DNA of 64,000 nt from Methylocapsa palsarum. GTDB taxonomy: Bacteria; Pseudomonadota; Alphaproteobacteria; Rhizobiales; Beijerinckiaceae. Within the stretch, counting starts at the first letter, position 1; every line of letters starts with the position of its first letter. Both the position numbers and the translations under genes were made by a program. The notes under the pieces were generated by a model that saw only the letters and a program-made list of their open reading frames with translations, was not told the DNA's origin and did not search any database. The DNA lies in assembly GCF_900114285.1 (NCBI RefSeq), contig NZ_FOSN01000002.1, positions 310,001-374,000 of the forward strand, given 5' to 3'. Below, one piece after another: positions 48,632 to 58,019 of the stretch.

Positions 48632-49402
48632 TTGCGCCGCCTGATCATCGAAGAACCCTATGCGAAGTCGGCGGTGATCAGCCGCCGCCTGGCGTTGTTT
48701 GCTCTGGTCGTCGCAATCATTGGAATTGGCGCCGCCCGCAGCGGCCTCGATCCTGCCGCCGCGTTCGCGATATTGGGCGGGGCCGCCGGCGCCGCCATTG
48801 CCTCGGTTCTGTGCGCGTGTCTGGCTTTCGTCGTGATCTGGAGGAGCGGCGCGAAGGGCGCGGGGGCCGCTTTCGCAGGACTTGGCCTCGCCGTGCTGCT
48901 TCTGGCCTATCCGGTCTATCTTCTGATGACGCCGCGCAGGGCCGCCGTCGCGGATCTCACCACCGATCTTGTGGATCCACCGGCTTTTTCATTATCTCGC
49001 CCGGCCCAGGCCGCGCGGGGAGACGCCACCCCCCGAGATATCGCCGCATCGGTTCGAGCCGGCCAGGCTCATCTCTATCCGCAAATCCAGCCTATCCTGC
49101 TCGATCTTGACGTTCATGAGGCCTATGCCGCGATCTTGAAGGCGATCGCCGCCGTGGGCTGGCGCATTGTGGAGCAGACGCCTCCGGGAGGCCGCTCCGG
49201 AATCGGCCATGTCGACGCCATCGCCCGCAGCTTCATGCTGGGATTTCCGATCGATGTGACTTTGAGAATCAGGCCGCTCGCCGGGCAGACGCGGGTGGAC
49301 GTGCGTTCGGTGTCGCGCTTTGACCGTTACGATTTCGGGGCCAATCAAAATACGATAGGGGTCTTCGAGTCGGCGCTGGAGACGCAGGTCGACAAAAAAT
49401 AA
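48632..49402 (+). CDS. DUF1499 membrane protein
   Basis: A 256-residue protein starting at TTG 48632 (GGAAGGAG just upstream at 48618-48625). Three hydrophobic helices lie at about residues 18-108 (RLALFALVVAIIGIGAARSG, AAGAAIASVLCACLAFVVIW, GAAFAGLGLAVLLLAYPVYL). The DUF1499 domain follows: YPQIQPILLDLDVHEAYAAI, MLGFPIDVTLRIRPLAGQTR and VDVRSVSRFDRYDFGANQ. The family function is unknown. It is convergent with the metallopeptidase gene; a half palindromic element lies between them. Confidence 0.82.
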   Translation: MRRLIIEEPYAKSAVISRRLALFALVVAIIGIGAARSGLDPAAAFAILGGAAGAAIASVLCACLAFVVIWRSGAKGAGAAFAGLGLAVLLLAYPVYLLMTPRRAAVADLTTDLVDPPAFSLSRPAQAARGDATPRDIAASVRAGQAHLYPQIQPILLDLDVHEAYAAILKAIAAVGWRIVEQTPPGGRSGIGHVDAIARSFMLGFPIDVTLRIRPLAGQTRVDVRSVSRFDRYDFGANQNTIGVFESALETQVDKK

Positions 49403-49412
49403 GCACTGGCCT

Positions 49413-49460
49413 GGAGCATAGTCCGATTGGATTGATTTCCATCCAATCGGACTATGCTCC
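49413..49460. repeat. Half palindromic element, copy 5 (module A only)
   Basis: A 48-bp near-perfect palindrome (GGAGCATAGTCCGATTGGAT on the left and its complement on the right) between two convergent genes. It contains only module A, showing that the larger elements are composites of two independent hairpins. Confidence 0.85.
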
Positions 49461-49476
49461 AAGTTCTGTCAGAACG

Positions 49477-50364
49477 CTATTGCGCGAACGTGTTGCAGGA
49501 ATCGACATCGCCGGACTTCAACCCGGCGTTCAGCCATTGCTGGCGCTGCGCCGATGAGCCGTGAGTGAAGGAATCCGGCACGATATAGCCCTGGGCCGCC
49601 TTTTGCAGCTGATCATCGCCGATCGCCTGCGCCGTCGCGACCGCCTTCTCGATATCCCCCGGCTGAAGGATTTGATATTTTTGCTGGGCGTGGGCGGCCC
49701 AGACTCCGGCGAGGCAATCCGCCATCAATTCGACCCGCACGGAAAGCGCGTTCGCCTGTCCCTTGCTCGACGCCCTCGCCTGGGCGCGCTGCACCTTCGG
49801 CAAGATCCCCAGCAGATTCTGGATATGGTGACCGATTTCATGTGAGATGACATAGGCGTAGGCGAAATCGCCGCCGCCGCCGAGCCGCTGCTTCATCTCG
49901 CGGAAGAACGCCGTGTCGAGATAGACCTTCTGGTCGTTCGGGCAATAGAACGGCCCCATTGCGGCGCTCGCGCCTCCGCACGCCGAGCGGGTTCCGCCGC
50001 TATAGAGAACGAGCTTCGGCTTGACATAGGCGACGCCTTTTTGCTCGGGCAGAATTTCCGACCAGACGTCTTCGTTCTCGGCCAGGACCGCGGCCACGAA
50101 TTGTCCCATCTGATCCGTGGGCGCGGCTGTCGGCCCCTGCCGGGCAGGCTCGCTTTGGGTCGCTTTCGACGCATGATTGGCGAGCATGGCGCCGCCGCTG
50201 ATCAAGATCCTTGGATCGATCCCGAGCGCCCATCCGATTAGTCCCAGCACGACGACAGCGCCGAAGCCGAGATTGCCGGAGCCGCCGAACATCGATCCGC
50301 CGCCGCCGCCGTCGGCGCGCCGGTCCTCGACATTGTCGGAACGGCGATAATCTTCCCACCTCAT
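49477..50364 (-). CDS. Neutral zinc metallopeptidase (YpfJ-like)
   Basis: A 295-residue membrane-anchored protein. The start at ATG 50364 gives MRWEDYRRSDNVEDRRADGG, typical of the family; the frame upstream is a shadow of the glycosylase gene. A Gly-rich linker is followed by one membrane helix (FGAVVVLGLIGWALGI). The peptidase domain contains CPNDQKVYLDTAFFREM, the zinc motif SHEIGHHIQNLLGI and VELMADCLAGVWA (third ligand). The substrate is unknown. It probably acts on the periplasmic side. Confidence 0.9.
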   Translation of the reverse strand: MRWEDYRRSDNVEDRRADGGGGGSMFGGSGNLGFGAVVVLGLIGWALGIDPRILISGGAMLANHASKATQSEPARQGPTAAPTDQMGQFVAAVLAENEDVWSEILPEQKGVAYVKPKLVLYSGGTRSACGGASAAMGPFYCPNDQKVYLDTAFFREMKQRLGGGGDFAYAYVISHEIGHHIQNLLGILPKVQRAQARASSKGQANALSVRVELMADCLAGVWAAHAQQKYQILQPGDIEKAVATAQAIGDDQLQKAAQGYIVPDSFTHGSSAQRQQWLNAGLKSGDVDSCNTFAQ

Positions 50365-50440
50365 GAGCTGCTCCCGGCTGTCTGTTCTATGGCGTAGCCG
50401 CCAGCGCCGCCGCCATCGTACTTTCCGACCATTTCGGCGT

Positions 50441-51265
50441 TCAGTCTGGCGCCTGCGCCTGCAAGCGATGTTGCGCAATTTCCCTGGCCAGCAAGCGCAT
50501 ATCCTGCCACGCCAGCTTCTTTTGCGCCGGCTGGCGCAGCAGATAGGCCGGATGCAGCATCGCGATCGCCCGGATCGTCGTTGCATTGGCTGTATAATCG
50601 AACCATCGGCCGCGCAAGCGCATGATGCCCTCCTTCGCGCCGAGAAGCGTCTGCGCCGACGACGCGCCAAGGCAAACGAGCACTCGGGGATGGACGAGTT
50701 CGATCTGGCGCCGGATGAAAGGCAGGCAGGCCGCCGTCTCGAGCGGCGTCGGCGCGCGGTTTCCTGGCGGGCGCCAGGGCACGACATTGGCGATATACGC
50801 CTTGCTCCGTTCAAGTCCGATGGAGGCGAGCATCTGATCCAGCAGTTTCCCCGCCCGGCCCACGAAGGGCGAGCCCTGACGGTCCTCGTCGGCGCCCGGA
50901 GCCTCGCCGACGAACATGACTTCCGCGTGCGGATCCCCGTCGCCGAAAACGAGCTGCGTCGCCGTCGCCTTGAGGCCGCAACCTTCGAAGGCCGCAAGAC
51001 GGCCGCGCAGTTCATCAAGGGTCAGCGCACCGGCCGCGCTGAGCTGCGCGCTTTGTTCGCCGACCTCCGGTTCAAGCGGACGGGCGAGGGCAGGGGCGGC
51101 TTGGCGTTCAGGCGAGGAAATCCTCTGTAGCGGCGCTACGGGCGCGGGCGGCGGCGGGTTGGCGATGAACGTGCGGCATTCCGCCAGCCGATCATGCGGG
51201 TCGTGGTCGACGGCGATGTCGACGCCCATGTCCCTGTACCAGCGCAAAAGGTCGATGACGTTCAT
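50441..51265 (-). CDS. Family-4-type uracil-DNA glycosylase
   Basis: A 274-residue base-excision repair enzyme that removes uracil from DNA. ATG 51265 (MNVIDLLRWYRDMGVDIAVD) is used; the 107 codons before it have no family features. A Pro-rich linker (40-75) precedes the catalytic domain with GEAPGADEDRQGSPFVGRAG (120-139) and the HPAYLLRQP motif near the C-terminus. Three Cys match the [4Fe-4S] ligands (Cys96, Cys in AACLPFIRRQ, Cys in VLVCLG). The first Cys of the usual CxxC pair is Phe (AAFEGCGLKA), so cluster binding may differ. Confidence 0.88.
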   Translation of the reverse strand: MNVIDLLRWYRDMGVDIAVDHDPHDRLAECRTFIANPPPPAPVAPLQRISSPERQAAPALARPLEPEVGEQSAQLSAAGALTLDELRGRLAAFEGCGLKATATQLVFGDGDPHAEVMFVGEAPGADEDRQGSPFVGRAGKLLDQMLASIGLERSKAYIANVVPWRPPGNRAPTPLETAACLPFIRRQIELVHPRVLVCLGASSAQTLLGAKEGIMRLRGRWFDYTANATTIRAIAMLHPAYLLRQPAQKKLAWQDMRLLAREIAQHRLQAQAPD

Positions 51266-51434
51266 GGTCGAAGCCGCCCGCGGGCGAGAAGGCGCCGGAT
51301 TTCCTGGTCGCAACGGGAAAATCTGCTGAAACTCACGGCCGCCCCGAGAATTGATCGATCGTCCTGCATCATATAGGCGATGGCGCAAGCTTTGTTCGAT
51401 TGATAGCTTACGCGCAAGGATGACCGGAAGCGAA

Positions 51435-53129
51435 ATGGCCGAAGCGCAATCTCCAGATCCCATCGCCCCGTTTCCGCCGCGGGAGACGATGGACTTCGAC
51501 GTTCTTGTCGTCGGCGCGGGTCCCGCCGGGCTTTCGGCCGCGATCCGGCTCAAGCAGATCGATCCGGAAATATCTGTTGTCGTCATTGAAAAAGGCTCGG
51601 AACTCGGGGCGCATATTCTGTCCGGCGCGGTGATCGACCCCGCTGCTCTTGACCGGCTCTGCCCCGACTGGCGCTCGGATCAGGACTGTCCTTTGAAAAC
51701 CGGCGTCGCGGCCGACGAGTTTTACTGGATGACCGCGAACCGAGCGTTCAGGATTCCCAATGTCCTGATGCCGAAGCTCATGGACAATCACGGCAATTTC
51801 ATCGGTTCGCTGGGCGATCTCGTCCGCTGGATGGGCGCGCGTGCGGAAGCCCTCGGCGTCGAGGTCTTCGCGGGTTTCTCCGGAGCCGAGGTGCTTTATG
51901 GCGGTTCTGGCGGGGTTCTCGGGGTTGCGACAGGGGATATGGGCGTAGGTCGAAACGGGCGCCCCAAGGAAAGCTTTGCGCGGGGCGTCGAACTGCGCGC
52001 CAAATACACTCTCATCGCCGAAGGCGCCCGCGGCTCCCTCGCCAAAGAATTGATCGCAAACTACGCCCTCGCCAGGGATGCGGAGCCGCAAAAATACGGG
52101 ATCGGCCTCAAGGAGCTGTGGCGGATCGCGCCGGAGCGCCGGCGCCCCGGCCTCATCCAGCATTCGTTCGGCTGGCCGCTCGACAACAGGACCGGCGGCG
52201 GCTCGTTCCTGTATCATTTCGGCGACGGCCTCGTCTCAGTCGGATATGTCGTCCATCTGAACTACAGCAATCCGACGCTTTCGCCGTTCGACGAGTTTCA
52301 GCGTTTCAAGACCCATCCCGCCATCGCGCCGATTTTCACTGGTGGCGAGCGATTGTCCTTTGGCGCGCGGGCCCTGACGGAGGGCGGCTGGCAGTCGGCG
52401 CCGAAGCTCGCCTTTCCGGGCGGTGCGCTGGTCGGCTGCGCCGCGGGATTCGTCAACGTGCCCCGCATCAAGGGCGCGCACAACGCGATGTCGTCCGGAA
52501 TGCTGGCGGCGGAGCATGTCGCCGCCGCGCTCAAGGCAGGGCGCTCCAACGACGAACTCTCGGCCTATGACGACGCCTGGCGCGAGTCGGGGATCGGACA
52601 GGATCTTTTCAAGGTCCGCAACGTGAAACCGCTCTGGTCGAAATATGGAACCCTCGCCGGGATCGCGCTCGGCGGGTTCGACATGTGGATGCAGCAGATT
52701 TTCGGCCGCTCGCTGTTTGGAACGCTTCCGCATGGGAAGCCCGACTACGCCGCGCTCAAGCCGATCGCGGAGGTCGAACCCATCTCCTATCCAAGACCCG
52801 ACGGCAAACTGACGTTCGACCGGCTTTCGTCGGTCTTCGTTTCGAACACCAATCACGAGGAGGATCAGCCGGTCCATCTGCGGCTGAAGGATCCTTCGAT
52901 CCCGATCGAAAGGAACTTGCCGGAATACGGCGAACCGGCCCGCCTCTATTGTCCGGCCGGCGTCTATGAGGTGGCCTACGGCGACGAGGCGAACAAGACC
53001 GATCCGCGCTTTGTCATCAATGCGCAAAATTGCGTGCACTGCAAAACCTGCGACATCAAGGATCCCGCCCAGAATATCGATTGGGTTCCCCCCGAAGGCG
53101 GTGGGGGGCCGAACTATCGGGGCATGTGA
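51435..53129 (+). CDS. Electron transfer flavoprotein-ubiquinone oxidoreductase
   Basis: A membrane-associated FAD and [4Fe-4S] enzyme that passes electrons from ETF (from acyl-CoA and other dehydrogenases) to ubiquinone. From ATG 51435 (GGAAG upstream) it has 564 residues. The FAD fold is VLVVGAGPAGLSAAIRL; GSELGAHILSGAVIDPAALD and FLYHFGDGLVSVGYVVHLNY are typical. The C-terminal cluster domain holds CVHCKTCDIKDPAQNIDWVP and ends in [10 protein letters not shown]. The frame opens at 51351, but the extra residues are not conserved. It works with the acyl-CoA dehydrogenase at 55330. Its 3' end overlaps the convergent synthase gene by 16 bp. Confidence 0.95.
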   Translation: MAEAQSPDPIAPFPPRETMDFDVLVVGAGPAGLSAAIRLKQIDPEISVVVIEKGSELGAHILSGAVIDPAALDRLCPDWRSDQDCPLKTGVAADEFYWMTANRAFRIPNVLMPKLMDNHGNFIGSLGDLVRWMGARAEALGVEVFAGFSGAEVLYGGSGGVLGVATGDMGVGRNGRPKESFARGVELRAKYTLIAEGARGSLAKELIANYALARDAEPQKYGIGLKELWRIAPERRRPGLIQHSFGWPLDNRTGGGSFLYHFGDGLVSVGYVVHLNYSNPTLSPFDEFQRFKTHPAIAPIFTGGERLSFGARALTEGGWQSAPKLAFPGGALVGCAAGFVNVPRIKGAHNAMSSGMLAAEHVAAALKAGRSNDELSAYDDAWRESGIGQDLFKVRNVKPLWSKYGTLAGIALGGFDMWMQQIFGRSLFGTLPHGKPDYAALKPIAEVEPISYPRPDGKLTFDRLSSVFVSNTNHEEDQPVHLRLKDPSIPIERNLPEYGEPARLYCPAGVYEVAYGDEANKTDPRFVINAQNCVHCKTCDIKDPAQNIDWVPPEGGGGPNYRGM

Positions 53130-54133
53130 GGCCGAGGCATCTCAGGCTTGCGCGGCGCAGCGGCGCGGCGCAAGCGGTCATTGATGGCCTCGCCGAGGCC
53201 CTGGGCGGGAACCGGCGCCACGGCGATGCAGGTCGGACCGAGCGCGTCGAGTTCGCGCAGATACGAAAACAGGTTCGCCGCCGCCTCCTCGAGATCGCGG
53301 GTCGGCGAAAGGTCCCGGACCATGGCGCCTCGCGGAAACGTCGCGCCGAAATCGAGCCCGGCCTCCGCTTCGCCAAGTTCGCGAGCTTCAAGGCGCATCG
53401 CCGCTGTCGGGGCGTAATGCGAAGCGAGGCTTCCGGGCGAGCGAATGTCCGCAGACTCGGCGGGCGCGGCGAGGCGGGAGCCAAGCGCGCTTTCGATGGC
53501 CTCGCGCGGAAGTCCGCCCGGCCGCAGCAGCCGTGGCCGCCCGTCAAGGCAGGCGATGATCGTTGATTCGACGCCGAGGGGGCAGCGTCCGCCATCGAGA
53601 ATGATGTCGACGTCGCCGCCAAGATCGTCCGCGACATGGGCGGCGGTGACCGGGCTGACCCGTCCCGAGCGATTGGCCGAAGGCGCCGCCAGCGGAAGCG
53701 CCGCCGCCTTGAGAAGGTCGAGCGCCGCCGGATGGGACGGAACCCGCAGGGCGATCGTGTCGAGACCGGCGCGGGCGAGCGCGCAGACCGTTGCGCCCCG
53801 CGCCAGGGGAAGGACCAAGGTTAGCGCGCCCGGCCAGAATCGTCGCGCAAGAATTTCGGCTTCGGGAGAGAATACGCCCTGTTCGAAAGCGGCTTCGAGT
53901 CCCGAGACGTGGGCGATGAGCGGATTGAACGAAGGGCGCCCCTTGACCTTGTAGACCCGCGCGACCGCCGCCGCCGACGTCGCGTCGGCGCCAAGGCCAT
54001 ACACGGTTTCGGTCGGGAAAGCCGCCAGGGCGCCGGCGCGCAGAATCCGCGCGGCCTCGGCTATCGCGGCGCGATCGGGCGCCTGCTGTCGCACCGAAAG
54101 GATGGGAGGGCGCGCGGCGCAATCTGCGCTCAT
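53114..54133 (-). CDS. L-threonylcarbamoyladenylate synthase (Sua5 type)
   Basis: A 339-residue enzyme that makes threonylcarbamoyl-AMP for the t6A37 modification of tRNAs. The YrdC core comprises [76 protein letters not shown], and [20 protein letters not shown]. The Sua5-specific C-terminal domain follows a [17 protein letters not shown] linker. So it is the long Sua5 form and not a short TsaC. Its start overlaps the HxlR-type regulator stop (ATGA). Confidence 0.95.
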   Translation of the reverse strand: MSADCAARPPILSVRQQAPDRAAIAEAARILRAGALAAFPTETVYGLGADATSAAAVARVYKVKGRPSFNPLIAHVSGLEAAFEQGVFSPEAEILARRFWPGALTLVLPLARGATVCALARAGLDTIALRVPSHPAALDLLKAAALPLAAPSANRSGRVSPVTAAHVADDLGGDVDIILDGGRCPLGVESTIIACLDGRPRLLRPGGLPREAIESALGSRLAAPAESADIRSPGSLASHYAPTAAMRLEARELGEAEAGLDFGATFPRGAMVRDLSPTRDLEEAAANLFSYLRELDALGPTCIAVAPVPAQGLGEAINDRLRRAAAPRKPEMPRPHMPR

Positions 54134-54552
54134 TTGTTGAAAGTCATCCCCGCAGCAGGCGTCAAGGGCCTTTCCGCGCGGACTTTTCGGGTGGTTTGGT
54201 CAAACCGCTTTTGAGAGTCTTCGATCAAGGACAAATTCTCCATGACCCAGCCGCCAAGGCCGCGCATCGGTATCAGCAGTGAACGCCCAAGAGGCGTCAA
54301 TTCATATTCGACCCGCGGGGGAATGGTCGGAAAAACGGTCCGGGTCAGATAACCGTCGCGCTCCAGCCCTCGGACGGTCAGCGTCAGCATTCGTTGAGAG
54401 ATGCCGCCGACGCGCCTGCGCAATTCGTTAAAGCGCACCGGGCCATCGCCCAAAAGCATGACGACAAGAATGCTCCACTTGTCCCCGATTCTTGAGAGGA
54501 TCGGCGCGACGCGGGAGCATTCGCCGGGCACATGACTGTAATTCGGTTCCAA
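54130..54552 (-). CDS. HxlR-family transcriptional regulator
   Basis: A 140-residue winged-helix regulator of the HxlR/MarR-like group, starting at TTG 54552. The domain includes [40 protein letters not shown] and [20 protein letters not shown] with [12 protein letters not shown]. The single Cys at position 12 is in the place used by the redox-sensing Cys of regulators such as Bacillus YodB. It is divergent from an azoreductase gene, as in the YodB system, so control of that gene by quinone or electrophile stress is a reasonable inference. A C-terminal extension of about 20 residues is basic. Confidence 0.88.
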   Translation of the reverse strand: MEPNYSHVPGECSRVAPILSRIGDKWSILVVMLLGDGPVRFNELRRRVGGISQRMLTLTVRGLERDGYLTRTVFPTIPPRVEYELTPLGRSLLIPMRGLGGWVMENLSLIEDSQKRFDQTTRKVRAERPLTPAAGMTFNK

Positions 54553-54599
54553 AAATGTGCCTCCTTGCGCTTCTTTTTTAGGAACGCATAGTGCCTTGG

Positions 54600-54618
54600 T
54601 TACAAACTTATACCGTAA
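54600..54618. promoter_or_regulatory. Inverted motif TTAC-N11-GTAA in the azoreductase leader
   Basis: It lies in the 80-bp gap between the regulator and the azoreductase, 14 bp before the reductase start. Within it the context GGTTACAAACTTATACC is also partly symmetric. It is a plausible HxlR-family operator by position; arms are short, so the match is weak. Confidence 0.35.
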
Positions 54619-54632
54619 AGAGGCATCGGTCC

Positions 54633-55247
54633 ATGAAACTTTTGCACGTCGATTCCAGCATTCTCGGCCCCTATTCGGTAAGCCGCAAACTCACCTCGGA
54701 CATTGTCGCCAGGCTTCGTGAATTAACGCCCGGGCTCGATGTCTCCTACCGCGATCTGGCCGCCGAGCCCTTGTCCCATCTGTCAGCTGATCACGTCGCC
54801 GCGCGGCAGACGGGCGCGCCGTCAGCAAGTCCGCGGATTCAGGAGGAACTTGCCCTTGGAGTCGACGTTCTGGAGCAATTCCTTGGAGCCGATATCGTGG
54901 TGCTCGGCGCGCCGATGTACAATTTTGGGATATCGAGCCAGCTCAAGGCCTGGATTGATCGGCTTGCCGTCGCGGAAAAGACCTTCCGCTATACGGAAAA
55001 TGGGCCGGAAGGCCTTGCGGGCGGAAAACGCGTGATTGTCGTCTCGACGCGCGGCGGCGTCTTTTCCGAAGGGGCTCCCGCCGCGGCGCTGGACCATCAG
55101 GAGACTTATTTGCGCTCTGTCTTCGGCTTTTTAGGAATTCCAGATGTCGAGATCGTTCGGGCTGAAGGCCTCAACTACGGACCAGAGTCCAAGGCTGAGG
55201 CGATCAGGGCGGCCGTGGACAAAATCGCCAATCTGAAGGCGGCGTAG
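54633..55247 (+). CDS. azoR: FMN-dependent NADH-azoreductase / quinone reductase
   Basis: A 204-residue flavodoxin-fold enzyme that reduces quinones and azo compounds by two electrons. ATG 54633 is used because the fold starts there ([20 protein letters not shown]). FMN-binding motifs are [20 protein letters not shown], where PMYNF is diagnostic, and [10 protein letters not shown]. It is divergent from an HxlR-type regulator, an arrangement found in thiol/quinone stress response systems. Confidence 0.92.
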   Translation: MKLLHVDSSILGPYSVSRKLTSDIVARLRELTPGLDVSYRDLAAEPLSHLSADHVAARQTGAPSASPRIQEELALGVDVLEQFLGADIVVLGAPMYNFGISSQLKAWIDRLAVAEKTFRYTENGPEGLAGGKRVIVVSTRGGVFSEGAPAAALDHQETYLRSVFGFLGIPDVEIVRAEGLNYGPESKAEAIRAAVDKIANLKAA

Positions 55248-55329
55248 GCGGAGGGCGCGACGAACCGGGGAAGGTTTGATAGTATCACGAGGGGCGCGAT
55301 GATCCGGCGCCGTTGGAGGACATCGTGAT

Positions 55330-57123
55330 TTGACCTACCGCGCGCCCGTCGCCGATCTTCTTTTTTCCATGTCGCACGAATTGGGCCTCGCTCAGGGACT
55401 CGAGGGAGGGGTTTATGCGGATCTGGCGGACGGAATCGCCGAAGCGACCCTCCTTGAGGCCGCGAAAATCGCCGAGAATGTGCTGGCGCCCCTGAACCGG
55501 ATTGGCGACAGGCAAGGCGCGAAACTCACGAATGAAGGCGTTGTGACCACGCCCGGCTGGCCGCAGGCCTACAAGCAATGGGCGGACGGTGGATGGAATG
55601 CGATCACAGGCCCGACCCATTACGGCGGCCTTGGCTTGCCGGCGCTGCTCAACACCGCCTGCAATGAAATCTGGAACGCCGCGAACATGGCGTTCAGCCT
55701 CTGTCCTCTGCTGACGCTGGGCGCCATCGAGGCGCTTCAGACCCATGCGACGGCGGCGCTGAAGGATCTTTACCTCGGAAGGCTGGTCTCCGGGGAATGG
55801 ACCGGCACCATGAATCTGACCGAGCCGCAGGCGGGTTCCGACCTCAGCGCAATTCGCACAAGAGCGGAGCCGCAGCCTGACGGGTCGTTCAAATTGTTCG
55901 GGTCGAAGATCTTTATCACCTACGGCGATCACGACCTGACCGGAAACATCATCCATTTCGTGCTTGCGCGTCTGCCGGACGCCCCGCCGGGAACGCGAGG
56001 AATTTCGCTCTTTCTTGTCCCTAAGTTCCTCGTCAACGCCGACGGATCGCTTGGGCCCCGCAACGACGTCTATTGCGTCTCGCTCGAACACAAACTCGGC
56101 ATTCACGCGTCTCCGACCTGCACGATGGCCTACGGAGAACACGGCGGCGCGCTGGGCTGGCTTATCGGCGAGCCCAACAAGGGTCTCGTCGGCATGTTCA
56201 TCATGATGAACAACGCGAGGCTCAATGTCGGCGTTCAGGGAGTCGCCATCGCGGACAGGGCGTTTCAACAGGCTCTGGCCTACGCCAGGGAGCGCCGTCA
56301 AGGACGGGCCTTCAACGCCCCGGGCGAGGCGATGAGTCCGATCGTCCAGCATCCCGATGTGCGCCGGATGCTCATGACCATGAAGGCCCTGACCGCGGCG
56401 GCGCGCGCGATCTGCCTGATGACGGCTCATGCGATCGACGTCTCGCGCCGGGACGAGGATGCGGACCGGCGTCTGCGGGCCGCGACGCGGGCCTCGCTTC
56501 TGACGCCGATAGCAAAGGCCTTTTCGACTGATATCGGCGTTGAGGCCGCCTCGCTCGGAATTCAGATTCACGGCGGTATGGGCTTTATCGAGGAGACCGG
56601 AGCGGCGCAATTGCTCCGGGATTCCCGGATCGCGCCGATCTATGAGGGAACCAACGGAATTCAGGCGATCGACCTTGTCATGCGGAAAGTGGCGCACGAC
56701 AAAGGCGACGCGGCTTATCGGGAAATTCGCGAGATGAAGGCGGTCCTTGGCGCGATCCGGGAAACTGACGCCGGCGCGTTTGGCGATCTCGCGCCCCGGC
56801 TTGATGACGCCGTGGACTCGCTCGAACGCGCCACCGCTTTCCTTCTCGAAAACGCAAAATCATCGCCCGATGACGTTCTTGCCGGGGCGGCGCCCTATCT
56901 GCGCCTGTTCGCCCTGGCGCTTGGCGGAATCGCCCTCGCGAGGGGCGCACTGGCGGCGCATCGATTGATCGGCGCGGGCGACAACGATCCGGCTTTGCCC
57001 GCCCGGATTGCGACGGCGCGGTTCTTCGCCGAACACATCGCGCCAGGATCGGCTGGTCTTGAACTGAGCGTGACGCGAGGCGCGGCGTCGGTCAATTCCG
57101 CTGATTTCGCTTTGGCCGGCTGA
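55330..57123 (+). CDS. Acyl-CoA dehydrogenase
   Basis: A 597-residue flavoenzyme of the long acyl-CoA dehydrogenase group that includes DmdC-like and PF12806-bearing enzymes. It starts at TTG 55330 with GGAGGA at 55315-55320. Signatures are MNLTEPQAGSDLSAIRTRAE, KIFITYGDHDLTGNIIHFVL, NVGVQGVAIADRAFQQALAY, and IQIHGGMGFIEETGAAQLLR with RDSRIAPIYEGTNGIQAIDL carrying the catalytic Glu. A C-terminal domain follows. The chain length preferred cannot be told. Electrons would go to ETF and then to the ETF-QO encoded at 51435. A hydratase gene follows after 23 bp. Confidence 0.93.
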   Translation: MTYRAPVADLLFSMSHELGLAQGLEGGVYADLADGIAEATLLEAAKIAENVLAPLNRIGDRQGAKLTNEGVVTTPGWPQAYKQWADGGWNAITGPTHYGGLGLPALLNTACNEIWNAANMAFSLCPLLTLGAIEALQTHATAALKDLYLGRLVSGEWTGTMNLTEPQAGSDLSAIRTRAEPQPDGSFKLFGSKIFITYGDHDLTGNIIHFVLARLPDAPPGTRGISLFLVPKFLVNADGSLGPRNDVYCVSLEHKLGIHASPTCTMAYGEHGGALGWLIGEPNKGLVGMFIMMNNARLNVGVQGVAIADRAFQQALAYARERRQGRAFNAPGEAMSPIVQHPDVRRMLMTMKALTAAARAICLMTAHAIDVSRRDEDADRRLRAATRASLLTPIAKAFSTDIGVEAASLGIQIHGGMGFIEETGAAQLLRDSRIAPIYEGTNGIQAIDLVMRKVAHDKGDAAYREIREMKAVLGAIRETDAGAFGDLAPRLDDAVDSLERATAFLLENAKSSPDDVLAGAAPYLRLFALALGGIALARGALAAHRLIGAGDNDPALPARIATARFFAEHIAPGSAGLELSVTRGAASVNSADFALAG

Positions 57124-57146
57124 CGCCAAGGAAAGCGGCTGAGCTT

Positions 57147-57902
57147 ATGTCAAATATGAAGATCGAGAGGGAAGGATCTGTTTTATCTATTATCTTTGAT
57201 CGACCTGAAAAGAAGAACGCGCTGACCCGTGCGATGTATATGGCGGCCACGCGCGCCTTGGCGCAGGCAGATCAGGACGAGGACATCGGCGCTGTCCTCT
57301 TCAGCGGAGCCGGCGGATTTTTCACTGCGGGCAACGACATAGGCGATTTTCTTCTAGCTGAGGCGAAAGGGGAGCCAGATGATTTTCCCGCGTTCGCCTT
57401 TATCCGGGCGCTCGCCGCCTGCGAGACCCCGCTCGTCGCGGCGATCGAAGGCGTGGCGATCGGGATCGGCGCGACTCTGATTTTACATTGCGATCTCGTC
57501 TATGCCGCGCCTTCGGCGGCGTTCCGGATGCCTTTTATCGATCTGGGGCTTGTCCCCGAGGCCGCCGCCACCCTCCTGTTGCCGCGTCGCGTCGGCATGG
57601 CGAAGGCGGCGGAATTCCTGTTGCTCGGCGAGCCCTTCGATGCGCAGGAGGCTCTCCGGCTCGGGCTCGTCAACGAGATGATCGCCCCGAAGGATCTGAA
57701 AGACTTCGCGCTCGAACGCGCCCGGTGCCTCGCCCACAAGCCGCGCGCCGCTTTGGTCGCCAGCCGCCGGTTGATGCGGGGCGACCGGCGCGAGATTCTC
57801 GAGAGGATCGACGAGGAAGGCCGTCTCTTCGGGCTCGCGCTTCAATCGAGGGAAGCCCGGGCCGCGTTCGCCGCGTTTGTGTCCAGATCCAAGCCGCCGT
57901 AG
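57147..57902 (+). CDS. Enoyl-CoA hydratase/isomerase family protein
   Basis: A 251-residue crotonase-fold enzyme. The CoA-binding and oxyanion-hole segments are FDRPEKKNALTRAMYMAATR, FFTAGNDIGDFL and AIEGVAIGIGATLILHCDLV. The catalytic Glu is at DLGLVPEAAATLLLPRRVG; the second Glu of hydratases is not obvious, so an isomerase activity is also possible. It lies 23 bp after the acyl-CoA dehydrogenase and is almost certainly co-transcribed, giving two successive steps of beta-oxidation. A palindromic element follows 3 bp after its stop. Confidence 0.9.
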   Translation: MSNMKIEREGSVLSIIFDRPEKKNALTRAMYMAATRALAQADQDEDIGAVLFSGAGGFFTAGNDIGDFLLAEAKGEPDDFPAFAFIRALAACETPLVAAIEGVAIGIGATLILHCDLVYAAPSAAFRMPFIDLGLVPEAAATLLLPRRVGMAKAAEFLLLGEPFDAQEALRLGLVNEMIAPKDLKDFALERARCLAHKPRAALVASRRLMRGDRREILERIDEEGRLFGLALQSREARAAFAAFVSRSKPP

Positions 57903-57905
57903 CCT

Positions 57906-58019
57906 GGAGCATATTTCGATCGGATTGAATCAATCCAATCGATAAAAATATGCTCAAGCTTTTGATTCTGGAGCGATTTCTGATCGATCGCATGACTTCA
58001 TGCGATCGGAAAGCGCTCT
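57906..58019. repeat. Palindromic mosaic element, copy 6 (module A then B)
   Basis: Ends GGAGC and GCTCT, filling the gap between two convergent genes. Its right end (GCTCTA) supplies the TAG stop at 58018-58020 of the minus-strand gene. Confidence 0.88.
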
